Part shown: positions 35,384-44,013 of the stretch, piece by piece
Position numbering within the stretch: the first letter of the stretch is position 1
Layout of the letters: the number at the start of each line of letters is the position of its first letter
Made by a program: the position numbers and the translations under genes
DNA from: Comamonas suwonensis
GTDB taxonomy: Bacteria; Pseudomonadota; Gammaproteobacteria; Burkholderiales; Burkholderiaceae_C
Assembly (NCBI RefSeq): GCF_012844455.2
Contig: NZ_JABBCQ020000017.1
Coordinates: 1 to 64,000 of the forward strand
DNA length: 64,000 nt
Direction of reading: 5' to 3'
The notes under the pieces: model-generated
Told to the model about the DNA's origin: nothing
The model's input: only the letters and a program-made list of their open reading frames with translations
The model's database searches: none

Positions 35384-35645
35384 GCAGCGAAGTGTATGCG
35401 TTCACGCCTGCGACTGCAGGCCGATTGGTGGTGCTTTTCACTCTGTAGCAAACATGCAGAGCCGATGCAGACGGTATCGCGTCAGTCAGGCATGCCGCAA
35501 GCTATTGATGCCAAGCAAAAGCTGCCCCGCAGCGAGGGCATTGCCCTTCCCGTGAAGCGAGAGAGTGGGAAGCCTCGATGCGGCGAAGAGGGTGGTACAA
35601 TCTATTTTTTTGCTGACATCATCCTCAGACACAAGGAAATAAATC

Positions 35646-35939
35646 ATGGCAACTAAAGCCAAAAAGAACCCCCGCCTGGCTTCTGGCCGCAAGCGCGCCC
35701 GCCAGACAGTCAAGCTGAACGCTGCTAACACTTCGCTGCGTTCCAAGTACCGTACTGCTGTCAAGAATGTCGAAAAGGCTGTTGTGGCCGGCGACAAGAC
35801 CAAGGCAGCTGAACTGTTTGCCAAGGCTCAGTCCGTGATCGACCTGATCGCCGACAAGGGCATCTTCCATAAGAACAAGGCAGCTCGCGATAAGAGCCGC
35901 CTGTCCGCCAAGGTCAAGACCCTGGCTCTGGCTGCTTAA
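35646..35939 (+). CDS. rpsT: 30S ribosomal protein S20
   Basis: A 97-residue, highly basic helical protein that binds 16S rRNA early in assembly of the small subunit. It begins [20 protein letters not shown] and includes KSKYR-like and [15 protein letters not shown] segments typical of S20. AAGGA precedes the start, and a TACAAT box at 35596-35601 is a plausible -10. A strong terminator follows at 36014. Confidence 0.97.
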   Translation: MATKAKKNPRLASGRKRARQTVKLNAANTSLRSKYRTAVKNVEKAVVAGDKTKAAELFAKAQSVIDLIADKGIFHKNKAARDKSRLSAKVKTLALAA

Positions 35940-36013
35940 TACCAGCCTCCCTCAAGCACGGATGACTTTGGTCATCTGCCGTTTGTAATGGGTGCGCTGT
36001 CAGCAAAAACATC

Positions 36014-36038
36014 AAAACCGCCTTCGGGCGGTTTTTTT
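36014..36038 (+). terminator. rpsT terminator
   Basis: AAACCGCC-TTCG-GGCGGTTT with a T-run: a stable tetraloop hairpin 75 bp after the rpsT stop. Confidence 0.93.
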
Positions 36039-36170
36039 GTTGCCTGCAATTTTTCGGCTTTTCAGATGCAGTCATCATTCTCCGCCTCGCTCCTGACTGC
36101 CCCCTCTAACACCAATTGATTAGCGTCAATTTTCGACTTCCCTAGGACAATCACTAGCTCGGGGAGTCTT

Positions 36171-36242
36171 ATGTCTTCTACAGGACTTACTCTCCACTCC
36201 GCCGCAAAAAGCCTGCTGCCTGCCTGCAGGCTTTTTCTTTAG
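36171..36242 (+). CDS. Possible 23-residue leader peptide upstream of mqo
   Basis: A short frame begins with ATG five bases after GGGGAG and encodes MSSTGLTLHS...CRLFL, with five Leu and four Ser in 23 residues. Its last 12 codons coincide with the terminator hairpin at 36206-36236, and mqo starts 18 bp after its stop. A translated leader running into a terminator is the layout of an attenuator, though no run of one regulatory codon is present. It could also be chance. Confidence 0.35.
   Translation: MSSTGLTLHSAAKSLLPACRLFL
36206..36236 (+). terminator. Terminator hairpin in the mqo leader
   Basis: AAAAAGCCTGC and GCAGGCTTTTT pair perfectly around a nine-base loop with a T-rich end, 24 bp before the mqo start codon. 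Its position just ahead of a gene suggests transcriptional control or the end of an unseen small RNA. Confidence 0.8.
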
Positions 36243-36260
36243 TCAAGCCTAGAAGAAGTC

Positions 36261-37961
36261 ATGAAAAAGTCGATCAAAGCAGGACTGGGTGCCGTCGCGG
36301 CCCTGGTTCTGGTCACGCTATTATTTTTATTTTGGCCACTGTTCCCCCGCTCGGTCCCCAAGGCCGAGAACGAGCAACCTGTGGATGTGGTGATGGTTGG
36401 TGCCGGCGTGATGAGCACTACGCTGGCGACCTACCTGCAGGAGCTGCAGCCCGACTGGAAGATCGAGGTCTTCGAGCGCCTGGACGGTGTCGCCCTGGAA
36501 AGCTCCAATGGCTGGAACAACGCAGGCACGGGTCACTCGGGCTTTGCCGAATTGAATTACACCCCCCAGTTGCCTGACGGCAGCGTGGAAACCAAACGTG
36601 CAGTGGGCATTGCCGAGCAGTTTGAAGTGACGCGCCAGTTCTGGGCTCATCAGGTCGGCCGCGGTTTCCTGCAATCACCCGAAACCTTCGTGAATGCCAC
36701 ACCTCACATGAGCTTCGTCTGGGGTGATGACAATATCGCTTTCCTAAAGAAGCGTCAGCAGGCCCTGATCCAGAACCCCTTGTTCTACGGCATGCAGTAT
36801 TCCGAGGACCAGGCACAGATCAAGAAGTGGGCCCCACTGATGATTGAAGGCCGCGATCCAAGCCAGAAAATCGCCGCCACCTACATGCCCTTGGGCACCG
36901 ATGTGAACCACGGCGTCTGGACCGAGCAGCTCATGGCTTCTCTGCAGAAGAGCCCTAATTTCAGCCTGCACCTGCAAAGCGAAGTCACGGCCCTGCGCCA
37001 GAATGCCGATAAGACCTGGAACGTGACCGTGGCCGATCTGGCCAACGGCCGCAAGGAAAAGACTGTCAAGACCAAGTTTGTGTTCGTGGGCGCCGGCGGT
37101 GCCGCGCTCAAGTTGCTGCAGGCCTCCGGCATCCCCGAATCCAAGAACTACGCCGGTTTCCCAGTGGGTGGTCAGTTCCTGGCCATCGAGAACCCCGAGC
37201 TGGCAGCCCGCCATGACGTGAAAGCTTATGGCATCGCCTCTACCGGCTCCCCTCCCATGTCGGTGCCTCACCTGGATGCCCGCCAGCTCGACGGCAAGCC
37301 CGTGGTGCTGTTTGGCCCATTTGCGCTCGCAACGACCAAGTTCCTCAAGCACGGCTCTTGGTGGGATCTGTTCTCCTCGGTCAATCATGACAACCTGATG
37401 GGCATGCTGCACGTGGGCATCCACAACCTGGACCTGGTCCAGTACCTGATGCAACAGGCCGAGCTGAGCGACGAAGACCGCCAGGCCGTGCTGGCCCAGT
37501 ACTTCCCCCACGCCAAGCGCGAGGACTGGAAGCTGGTCACAGCAGGCCAACGTGTTCAGATCATCAAGCGCGATCCCGAAAAGGGTGCTGTGCTGCAGTT
37601 CGGCACCGAAATCGTAGGCTCCGAAGACGGCAGCATCGCCGCCTTGCTAGGTGCCTCGCCCGGTGCGTCGACCGCTCCCCACATCATGCTGAACCTGCTC
37701 AAGAAGTCCTTCCCCGATCAGATGGCCAGCGCCGACTGGAAGAGCCACATCCAGCAAATCGTCCCCTCGTATGGCCGCAAGATCAATGAAGACGCGACTT
37801 ACACCAACGAGATCCGCCGCATGACCAGCTCGGCCCTGAAGCTGCCTTATGTGGATGTACCTGCCGACCTGGGCAAGAAGGCCGAAGTGGCTCCCACTCC
37901 CGCCCCTGCCGCTGCGCCCCAGAACCCCACCCAGCTGAACAAGGAAATGCAGGCGCTCTAA
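36261..37961 (+). CDS. mqo: Malate:quinone oxidoreductase
   Basis: A 566-residue FAD enzyme that oxidises malate to oxaloacetate and reduces membrane quinone, bypassing NAD malate dehydrogenase. [20 protein letters not shown] is the dinucleotide-binding motif, [16 protein letters not shown] and [14 protein letters not shown] are Mqo signatures. It has an N-terminal hydrophobic helix (about 8-30) that may anchor it, and a Pro/Ala-rich C-terminal tail (about 540-560) not usual in the family. The leader carries a terminator hairpin and a small ORF, suggesting regulated read-through. Confidence 0.94.
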   Translation: MKKSIKAGLGAVAALVLVTLLFLFWPLFPRSVPKAENEQPVDVVMVGAGVMSTTLATYLQELQPDWKIEVFERLDGVALESSNGWNNAGTGHSGFAELNYTPQLPDGSVETKRAVGIAEQFEVTRQFWAHQVGRGFLQSPETFVNATPHMSFVWGDDNIAFLKKRQQALIQNPLFYGMQYSEDQAQIKKWAPLMIEGRDPSQKIAATYMPLGTDVNHGVWTEQLMASLQKSPNFSLHLQSEVTALRQNADKTWNVTVADLANGRKEKTVKTKFVFVGAGGAALKLLQASGIPESKNYAGFPVGGQFLAIENPELAARHDVKAYGIASTGSPPMSVPHLDARQLDGKPVVLFGPFALATTKFLKHGSWWDLFSSVNHDNLMGMLHVGIHNLDLVQYLMQQAELSDEDRQAVLAQYFPHAKREDWKLVTAGQRVQIIKRDPEKGAVLQFGTEIVGSEDGSIAALLGASPGASTAPHIMLNLLKKSFPDQMASADWKSHIQQIVPSYGRKINEDATYTNEIRRMTSSALKLPYVDVPADLGKKAEVAPTPAPAAAPQNPTQLNKEMQAL

Positions 37962-37995
37962 GCCCTGCTCCTGCCGCACCGGCCCTGCTGGTGTC

Positions 37996-38028
37996 CACCC
38001 CGCCGGCCCGTGCCGCGCGGGGTTTTTT
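37996..38028 (+). terminator. mqo terminator
   Basis: A GC-rich hairpin (CCCCGCCGG...CCGCGCGGGG) followed by six T, 35 bp after the mqo stop. It rules out the upstream start for the next gene. Confidence 0.8.
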
Positions 38029-38077
38029 CTTGGAGCATCACTCCCTGTCCCTCGGCTGTGTCGGCCTTCCCATTCTC

Positions 38078-39454
38078 ATGCTCCGCCCTCTGACCCACGC
38101 CCCCATTGGCCGAACATTGGTTCACTTTTCCCTGCCCTTGTGGGGTGGGTATGTGCTGCAATCGCTGAACACCTCGGTCAATGCGTTCTGGATCGGGCGC
38201 CACCTGGGCGAGGCCGCCCTGTCTGCGGCCGTACATGCCAACAACCTCCTGTTTGTACTGATCGCTCTGGTCTTCGGCATCAGCCAGGCCACCAATTTGC
38301 TGGTGGCACGCGCCGTGGGTGCAAACCGCTGGGCGCTGGCGCGCCGTATCACGGGCACCAGCGCCAGCCTGTTTTTGTGCTTCTCCCTGCTCATCGCCGC
38401 CCTGGGCTGGCCTCTGGCCGCGCCGCTACTGCACATTCTGGGGGCTGAGCCTGCCACTTCAGCTCTGGCCGTGGACTATCTTCGTGTATTGTTTTTAGCA
38501 CTTCCGCCCATGCTGCTGCTGATCTTCGTGGCCGCTGTGCTGCGCGGCACCGGCGACAGCCGCACGCCTTTTTTAGTCCTCTTGGCCGTGGCTCTGGGAG
38601 ATGCCGCACTCAACCCCCTATTCATCTTCGGCACAGGCCCCTTGCCGGGTATGGGCATGGCCGGCTCGGCCCTTGCCACCCTCGTGGCAAATAGCGTGGG
38701 CCTGCTGGGCCTGCTGGCTTGGCTGCACTGGCAGCGCCTGCCGCTCTGGATAGGCTGGCGCCAGCGCCGCCACCTATGGCCCAAGCCAGCCCTGCTGCGC
38801 TGCCTGCTCACCAAGGGACTCCCCATGGGCCTACAGATGCTGGTGGTCTCACTCTCCCTGATGCTGATGTTGAGCCTGGTCAACGCCTATGGCACTCAAA
38901 CCTCCGCAGCCTACAGCGCAGCCCTGCAACTGTGGGCCTATGTGCAGATGCCAGCCATTGCCGTGGCCTCGGCCTGCTCCACCATCGCAGCTCAGAACCT
39001 GGGCGCCGGCCACTGGTCGCGCGTAGCGCGCACGGCCCGTACCGGCGTGGCCTTGCAGCTGCTGTTGACCGGCGCCTGTGCGGCCCTGGTTCTGGTCTTC
39101 GAACGTCCAGTACTGGCCCTGTTTCTGCCCGAGGGCAGCGCGGCCCTGGAGCCCGCACGCCACCTCAACCGCATTGTGCTGGGCTCGTTCATGCTGCTGG
39201 GCGTGAGTAACGTGTTGGCCGGAGTCATGCGCTCCACAGGTGCAGTGCTGGTGCCTTTGGCCATCATGGTCGCAGCGCTGTGGTGGGTGCGCCTCCCCTT
39301 GGCCTGGGGGCTGCAGCCCATTTTGGGGATTGATGCGCTATGGTGGAGTTTTCCGCTCAGCGCCCTGGCATCCATGCTGCTGTCGCTGGCCTATTACTGC
39401 TGGGGATCATGGCACCAGGCACATCTGCTGGACCCAGCCACCGCCTCCCACTGA
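38078..39454 (+). CDS. MATE family efflux transporter
   Basis: A 458-residue, 12-helix multidrug/toxin extrusion protein. N-terminal HFSLPLWGGYVLQSLNTSVN and ISQATNLLVARAVGANR, a middle RGTGDSRTPFLVLL and GLPMGLQMLVVSLSLMLML segment, and AAQNLGAGHWSRVARTA in the second half are characteristic. It would export cationic drugs against Na+ or H+. I set the start at ATG 38078 since the open frame further up overlaps the mqo terminator. The gene stands alone. Confidence 0.88.
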   Translation: MLRPLTHAPIGRTLVHFSLPLWGGYVLQSLNTSVNAFWIGRHLGEAALSAAVHANNLLFVLIALVFGISQATNLLVARAVGANRWALARRITGTSASLFLCFSLLIAALGWPLAAPLLHILGAEPATSALAVDYLRVLFLALPPMLLLIFVAAVLRGTGDSRTPFLVLLAVALGDAALNPLFIFGTGPLPGMGMAGSALATLVANSVGLLGLLAWLHWQRLPLWIGWRQRRHLWPKPALLRCLLTKGLPMGLQMLVVSLSLMLMLSLVNAYGTQTSAAYSAALQLWAYVQMPAIAVASACSTIAAQNLGAGHWSRVARTARTGVALQLLLTGACAALVLVFERPVLALFLPEGSAALEPARHLNRIVLGSFMLLGVSNVLAGVMRSTGAVLVPLAIMVAALWWVRLPLAWGLQPILGIDALWWSFPLSALASMLLSLAYYCWGSWHQAHLLDPATASH

Positions 39455-39478
39455 GCCTCCATCGCTGTCAGGCGGATA

Positions 39479-39505
39479 CAAAAAAAGCTTCTCATGGAAG
39501 CCTTT
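39479..39505 (-). terminator. Terminator of the DUF3579 gene
   Basis: On the minus strand GGCTTCC-ATGA-GAAGC is followed by seven T, 36 bp beyond the stop codon of the DUF3579 gene. Confidence 0.7.
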
Positions 39506-39540
39506 GTCGTTTGCGCGGCACCTCTGGGCACCAGAAAGAA

Positions 39541-39867
39541 TCACCCCTTTTCGGACGACGCCTTGTCTGGCAACAGACAGGCTTCCGCGACTTGCAGATC
39601 GTTGTCCTTGGCGAAGTTCAAGCAGAAGTCCCAAGCCATGGGCTCATAGTCGCGCAGATCTCGGTTAATCACCACGCATTTGGTTCCGTTCATCACTGTG
39701 GGCACGCACCAGGGCGAATAGCTCAGATGACTGCCTGCGCAGGCTCCACCGGGGCGAAACTGGCTCATGACCCCAGCCAGACGCTCGGCCCAGTCGCTGG
39801 GTCGAAAAGTTTTGCCGGCATGGGTCATACCCATGATGAACAGTTCTTTGCTGGAAGGGGTAACCAT
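39541..39867 (-). CDS. DUF3579 family protein
   Basis: A 108-residue soluble protein of a family restricted mostly to betaproteobacteria, with the conserved core GKTFRPSDWAERLAGVMSQF, HLSYSPWCVPTVMNG and KDNDLQVAEACLL. Function unknown. It is divergent from argD, next to which the family is often found, which hints at a link to arginine metabolism. The start is uncertain: ATG 39867 fits the family, but no Shine-Dalgarno precedes it, and an ATG at 39924 would add 19 residues. Confidence 0.82.
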   Translation of the reverse strand: MVTPSSKELFIMGMTHAGKTFRPSDWAERLAGVMSQFRPGGACAGSHLSYSPWCVPTVMNGTKCVVINRDLRDYEPMAWDFCLNFAKDNDLQVAEACLLPDKASSEKG

Positions 39868-40105
39868 CAAATATTCGCTAAATAAAACCGGGCAACCGGG
39901 CGGGATCTCCACCAACATACCCAAAGAATCATTCTAACTCTTGTATAAGAGACGTGCTGTCAACCCCACAATGACCTAGGCTCATTGCATGGCAACGATG
40001 CGTAATCCGCAATGTTGGGGTTATCAGGGCACTCTAAAATCAAGCCTCGCATTTTTAAGGTGCCAGTGCGCACCATTGACCTTCCTTTTCCAGGAGATTC
40101 TTGCA

Positions 40106-41302
40106 ATGACCGCTTTCATCGAGGCAGCTTCGCCCCACGTTATGCCCACCTACGGCCGCGTCCCTATCGCGCTGGAGCGAGGCCAGGGCTGCCGCGTATG
40201 GGATGTGAACGGCAAAGAATATCTGGATGCGCTGGGCGGCATTGCCGTCAACACGCTGGGCCATAACCATCCCAAACTGGTGCCTGCCCTGCAAGACCAG
40301 GTGGCCAAGCTGATCCACACCAGCAACTACTACCATATCCCCGGTCAGGAAACGCTGGCCAAGCTGCTGACCGAGCGTTCGGGCATGACCAATGTGTTCT
40401 TCTGCAACACGGGCCTGGAAGCCAACGAAGCCGCCATCAAGATCGCCCGCAAGTACGGCGTCGACAAGGGCATTGCCAAACCTGAAATCGTGGTCTATGA
40501 CCACGCCTTCCACGGTCGCTCCATCGCCACCATGAGCGCCACCGCCAACCCCAAGGTTCGCAACGGCTTTGGCGATCTGCTCGACGGCTTCACCCGCATT
40601 GCCCCCAATGACTACGAAGCCCTGATCGACGCCACCGAAGGTAACCCCAACATCGTCGCCATCCTGATGGAGCCCATTCAGGGCGAAGGCGGCCTGCACC
40701 CCATGCGTGCCGACTACCTGAAGAAGGTGCGCGAGCTGTGCGACGCCAAGGGCTGGCTGCTGATGATGGACGAAGTGCAAGCCGGCATGGGCCGCACTGG
40801 CAAGTGGTTTGCCCACCAGTGGGCCGGTATTACGCCCGATGTGATGACCCTGGCCAAGGGTCTGGGCTCTGGCGTGCCCGTGGGCGCTGTGGTGGCGCAC
40901 AATGCCGCCGCCAAGGTGCTGACTGCCGGCAACCATGGTTCCACCTTTGGTGGCAACCCCTTGTCCATGCGCGCTGGTGTTGAAACCATCCGCATCATGG
41001 AAGAAGATGGCCTGCTGGCTCACACCACGGAAGTGGGCGAGTACCTGAAGGCCCAGCTCCACGCAGCGCTGAGCAGCCTTGAAGGCTATGTAGAAGTGCG
41101 CGGCCAGGGCCTGATGATTGGCGTGGAGCTGACCAAGCCCTGCGGCCAGCTGATTGGCCAAGCCGCCGAAGCCGGCCTGCTGCTGAGCGTGACCGCCGAC
41201 ACCGTGATCCGTCTGGTGCCCCCACTGATTTTGAGCAAGGCCGAAGCCGATGAAATCGTCGCTAAGCTCAAGCCATTGGTTCAAGCCGTACTGGCTGCCT
41301 GA
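40106..41302 (+). CDS. argD: Acetylornithine aminotransferase
   Basis: A 398-residue PLP-dependent class III aminotransferase that forms N-acetylornithine from the semialdehyde (and may act on succinyl-diaminopimelate). Signatures are MPTYGRVPIALERGQGCRVW, NTGLEANEAAIKIARKYG, YDHAFHGRS, MDEVQAGMGRTGKWFAHQ and TLAKGLGSGVPVGA with the PLP Lys. CAGGAG precedes ATG 40106; longer upstream frames lack a ribosome site. It is followed 18 bp later by argF. Confidence 0.93.
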   Translation: MTAFIEAASPHVMPTYGRVPIALERGQGCRVWDVNGKEYLDALGGIAVNTLGHNHPKLVPALQDQVAKLIHTSNYYHIPGQETLAKLLTERSGMTNVFFCNTGLEANEAAIKIARKYGVDKGIAKPEIVVYDHAFHGRSIATMSATANPKVRNGFGDLLDGFTRIAPNDYEALIDATEGNPNIVAILMEPIQGEGGLHPMRADYLKKVRELCDAKGWLLMMDEVQAGMGRTGKWFAHQWAGITPDVMTLAKGLGSGVPVGAVVAHNAAAKVLTAGNHGSTFGGNPLSMRAGVETIRIMEEDGLLAHTTEVGEYLKAQLHAALSSLEGYVEVRGQGLMIGVELTKPCGQLIGQAAEAGLLLSVTADTVIRLVPPLILSKAEADEIVAKLKPLVQAVLAA

Positions 41303-41320
41303 TCTCTCAAGGAATTTCGC

Positions 41321-42244
41321 ATGAAGCACTACCTGCAATTTAGCGACTTCACGGCAGATGAATACGACTACCTGCTGGAACGCGCTGCCTTGATCAAGAA
41401 AAAGTTCAAGGGTTACGAGAAGCACCATACGCTGAGCGACCGCACCATGGCCATGATCTTCGAGAAGGCCAGCACGCGCACGCGCGTCAGCTTTGAAGCC
41501 GGCATGTACCAGCTGGGCGGCTCCGTGGTTCACCTGACCACGGGCGACAGCCAGCTGGGCCGCTCCGAACCCATCGAAGACAGCGCCCGCGTCATCAGCC
41601 GCATGACCGATCTGGTGATGATTCGCACCTTCGGCCAGGACAAGATTGTGCGCTTTGCCGAATACTCGCGCGTCCCCGTCATCAACGGCCTGACCAATGA
41701 GTTCCACCCTTGTCAGATTCTGGCCGACATCTTTACCTTCATCGAGCACCGCGGCTCCATCAAGGGCAAGGTTGTCGCCTGGGTGGGCGACGGCAACAAC
41801 ATGGCCAACACCTGGCTTCAGGCGGCTGACCTGCTGGGCTTCACCGTCCATGTCAGCACACCCGGCGGCTACGAGGTAGATGAACAACTGGCCTTCAACG
41901 GCAAGCCCGTCAACCCCGGCTGCTACAAAGTCTTCAAAGACCCGCTCGAAGCCTGCAAGGGCGCCGATCTGGTCACCACCGATGTGTGGACCAGCATGGG
42001 CTATGAAGCAGAGAACGAAGCACGCAAGAAAGCCTTTGCCGACTGGTGCGTAGATGCCGAAATGATGGCTGCCGCTCAAGGCAACGCCTTGTTCATGCAC
42101 TGCCTGCCCGCCCACCGCGGCGAGGAAGTGGAAGCCGACGTCATCGACGGCCCGCAATCCGTAGTCTGGGACGAGGCGGAAAATCGCATGCATGTGCAAA
42201 AAGCACTCATGGAGTACCTGCTGCTGGGCCGCCAGCCAGGCTGA
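41321..42244 (+). CDS. argF: Ornithine carbamoyltransferase
   Basis: A 307-residue enzyme that makes citrulline from ornithine and carbamoyl phosphate. The carbamoyl-phosphate loop is KASTRTRVSFEAGM; RTFGQDKIVRFAEYS and NGLTNEFHPCQILAD carry the HPCQ motif, and FMHCLPAHRGEEV the HCLPA motif. It follows argD by 18 bp with AAGGA before its start, forming an argD-argF operon. Confidence 0.96.
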   Translation: MKHYLQFSDFTADEYDYLLERAALIKKKFKGYEKHHTLSDRTMAMIFEKASTRTRVSFEAGMYQLGGSVVHLTTGDSQLGRSEPIEDSARVISRMTDLVMIRTFGQDKIVRFAEYSRVPVINGLTNEFHPCQILADIFTFIEHRGSIKGKVVAWVGDGNNMANTWLQAADLLGFTVHVSTPGGYEVDEQLAFNGKPVNPGCYKVFKDPLEACKGADLVTTDVWTSMGYEAENEARKKAFADWCVDAEMMAAAQGNALFMHCLPAHRGEEVEADVIDGPQSVVWDEAENRMHVQKALMEYLLLGRQPG

Positions 42245-42282
42245 TACCCCACGCCCTGGCTCATTTGCATACAGACACACCC

Positions 42283-42537
42283 ATGCACCTGAGCCATACC
42301 CCATTCAAACACCGCCTGCTGGTACCGCACCCGCAGGCGGTGTTTGCGTTTGTGCACCGCGCAGCCTCGGGGTTCAGGCACAGCTTTGGTGCCAGCGCCC
42401 TGCGCCAGCCCCACGTGGCACGCCACTGGAGGGTGCCCTGCTGCTACGGACCGCGCAAACGCTTTGCGGCCCGGGTGCGCGCGCTTTATGTGCGCATTCA
42501 CACCTTCTATCTGAAGTTTCTTCAAGGCCACACCTAG
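42283..42537 (+). CDS. Hypothetical basic 84-residue protein
   Basis: An open frame of 84 codons downstream of argF, rich in Arg, His and Phe, with no recognised domain, signal or membrane segment. No Shine-Dalgarno precedes the ATG, so it may not be translated. Codon use is like that of neighbouring genes, which keeps it a candidate. The remaining sequence to 42661 shows no other feature. Confidence 0.3.
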   Translation: MHLSHTPFKHRLLVPHPQAVFAFVHRAASGFRHSFGASALRQPHVARHWRVPCCYGPRKRFAARVRALYVRIHTFYLKFLQGHT

Positions 42538-42661
42538 TGGCTCAGGCACCGGATTTTGCGCTTGCGCAGAACCCTCCTCTCATCCTTGACCAAGCACAGC
42601 CCCTTCCCTCAAGGAAAGCAAGGGCTGTCATTGCTGATGCCTGAAAAATCGAAGAAACCTG

Positions 42662-43027
42662 ATGACCGAATCCGTTCACCCCTGCCTGACCTGCGGCGTT
42701 TGTTGCCAGAACTACCGCGTTGAATTCTCTATCTACGAGCTGCAATCCATGGGCGGCACCGTACCTGACGAGCTAGCTCATGAAGTCCCCGGCAAAGGCA
42801 ACCGTGCCCGCATGAATGGCACGGAGCGCCACCCCGTGCGCTGCGTGGCCCTGCGCGAGTTGCCCGAGGTGGGCGAAGGCTGCATGGGCTGCGGCATCTA
42901 CGAGCAGCGCTCCAAGCCCTGCCGCGACTTTCCGTTTGCATCGTATGGCTGCCACGACACGCGCGAGAAATTTGGTCTGCCTGTGCTGCAAGAGCAGGAA
43001 GTGGAGCGGTGGCAGGAAGCCGCGTGA
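42662..43027 (+). CDS. YkgJ-type zinc/iron-cysteine-cluster protein (copy 1)
   Basis: A 121-residue cytoplasmic protein with the CxxCGxCC motif of the YkgJ family (HPCLTCGVCCQNYRVEFS), then further Cys in GCMGCGIYEQRSKPCRDFP. The cysteines probably bind an Fe-S cluster or zinc. The role is unknown; relatives are often near iron or ribosome genes. A close paralogue lies at 46564, on the far side of the feo operon. The start is preceded only by a weak GAAG. Confidence 0.85.
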   Translation: MTESVHPCLTCGVCCQNYRVEFSIYELQSMGGTVPDELAHEVPGKGNRARMNGTERHPVRCVALRELPEVGEGCMGCGIYEQRSKPCRDFPFASYGCHDTREKFGLPVLQEQEVERWQEAA

Positions 43028-43173
43028 GCCGTTCGAGACAGCTAGGGCGTTCAAGGGATGGCTACATATTTTGATAGCTGACTGCGCTTTTTTATCTTGC
43101 ATTTCAGCCTTATTAAGCTCTGAAGTTAGCTATAACCATGCGTAATCAGCTCCTGTTCTAATGGAATCACCCC

Positions 43174-43737
43174 ATGCCCTGCTACGCCTATATCGCCACC
43201 AGCCTTGACGGTTTTATCGCCCGCCCCGATGGCGGTCTCGACTGGCTGGATGCCGCCCAGGCCCGCATCACCCCGCCCGAAGACTGCGGCTATGCCGACT
43301 TCATGCAAGGCATTGATGCCCTGGTCATGGGACGCAACACCTATGAAAAAGTGCGTGGTTTCACACCGTGGCCGTATGACAAGCCGGTCTATGTGCTGAG
43401 CCGCACCTTAAAGGAGTTGCCCGACGCGCCTGCAGGCGTGCAGCTCTTCAGTGGCACACCGGCCGAACTCGTCGCTCATGCCGCGGCACAGGGTCAGCCG
43501 CGCCTGTATGTGGATGGAGGCATGACCCTGCAGTCTTTTATTGCCACTGGCTTGCTCGACGAAATCACCCTTACCCGCATCCCCGTGTTGCTGGGCGAAG
43601 GCTTGCCGCTGTTTGGCCCGCTGGGCCCCGGGCAAACCGCAGTCCAGCTGCGTCACCTGAGCACGCGCAGCTGGGACTTTGGCCTGGTGCAAAGCCACTA
43701 CGCGCTGGAGAACGCGCAAAAAAATAAAAAGGCCTGA
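43174..43737 (+). CDS. Dihydrofolate-reductase-like (RibD C-terminal type) protein
   Basis: A 187-residue protein of the DHFR/RibD-C superfamily: AYIATSLDGFIARPDGGLDW at the N-terminus, VMGRNTYEKVRGF in the NADPH-binding region, LYVDGGMTLQSFIATGLLDE, and LTRIPVLLGEGLPLFG. Such single-domain proteins (YyaP/YwjB type) have the fold of reductases in folate and riboflavin paths but usually unknown substrates. No Shine-Dalgarno is obvious. Its 3' end runs into the terminator of the convergent feo operon. Confidence 0.85.
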   Translation: MPCYAYIATSLDGFIARPDGGLDWLDAAQARITPPEDCGYADFMQGIDALVMGRNTYEKVRGFTPWPYDKPVYVLSRTLKELPDAPAGVQLFSGTPAELVAHAAAQGQPRLYVDGGMTLQSFIATGLLDEITLTRIPVLLGEGLPLFGPLGPGQTAVQLRHLSTRSWDFGLVQSHYALENAQKNKKA

Positions 43738-43761
43738 GGCACCGCAAAGCGCCTCAGGCCT
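43720..43761 (-). terminator. feo operon terminator
   Basis: AGGCCTGAGGC and GCCTCAGGCCT pair perfectly around a ten-base loop. On the minus strand it is followed by a T-rich run, so it ends the feoA-feoB unit 31 bp beyond its last gene. It overlaps the stop of the DHFR-like gene. Confidence 0.88.
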
Positions 43762-43791
43762 GATCTACCCGCGTTGACGGCTCTACAAGCC

Positions 43792-43986
43792 TCAAGGCTT
43801 TTTAGCGCTGGGCGCGCAGCTGTCACCGCCACAGGCGCTGCAACCACCGCAGCCGCTGTCCTTGTTGACGCCCGCCAGCGCGGGGTGCGACTGCGCCAGC
43901 TTGCGCTTCAGGGCCGAAGGCATGAGCCTCCAGACCAAAGCCACGGCGGCCAGCGCCACAATCAGTCCCACAATGATTTCCTGCAT
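43792..43986 (-). CDS. FeoB-associated Cys-rich membrane protein
   Basis: A 64-residue protein with one N-terminal membrane helix (IIVGLIVALAAVALVWRL) and a C-terminal Cys-rich tail (CGGCSACGGDSC). It follows feoB by 27 bp with GGAAACAGCC before its start. Short proteins of this kind replace FeoC in many betaproteobacteria and may deliver or sense iron through the cysteines (inference from position). Confidence 0.78.
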   Translation of the reverse strand: MQEIIVGLIVALAAVALVWRLMPSALKRKLAQSHPALAGVNKDSGCGGCSACGGDSCAPSAKKP

Positions 43987-44013
43987 TGGCTGTTTCCTTT
44001 CTTCAGGCCCGGC

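Noticed and set aside
40055..42304. A 749-codon open frame on the minus strand opposite argD and argF
   Set aside because: It is an artefact of codon bias in the two well-identified genes on the other strand; its composition (His, Gln, Gly, Ala-rich) matches no family.
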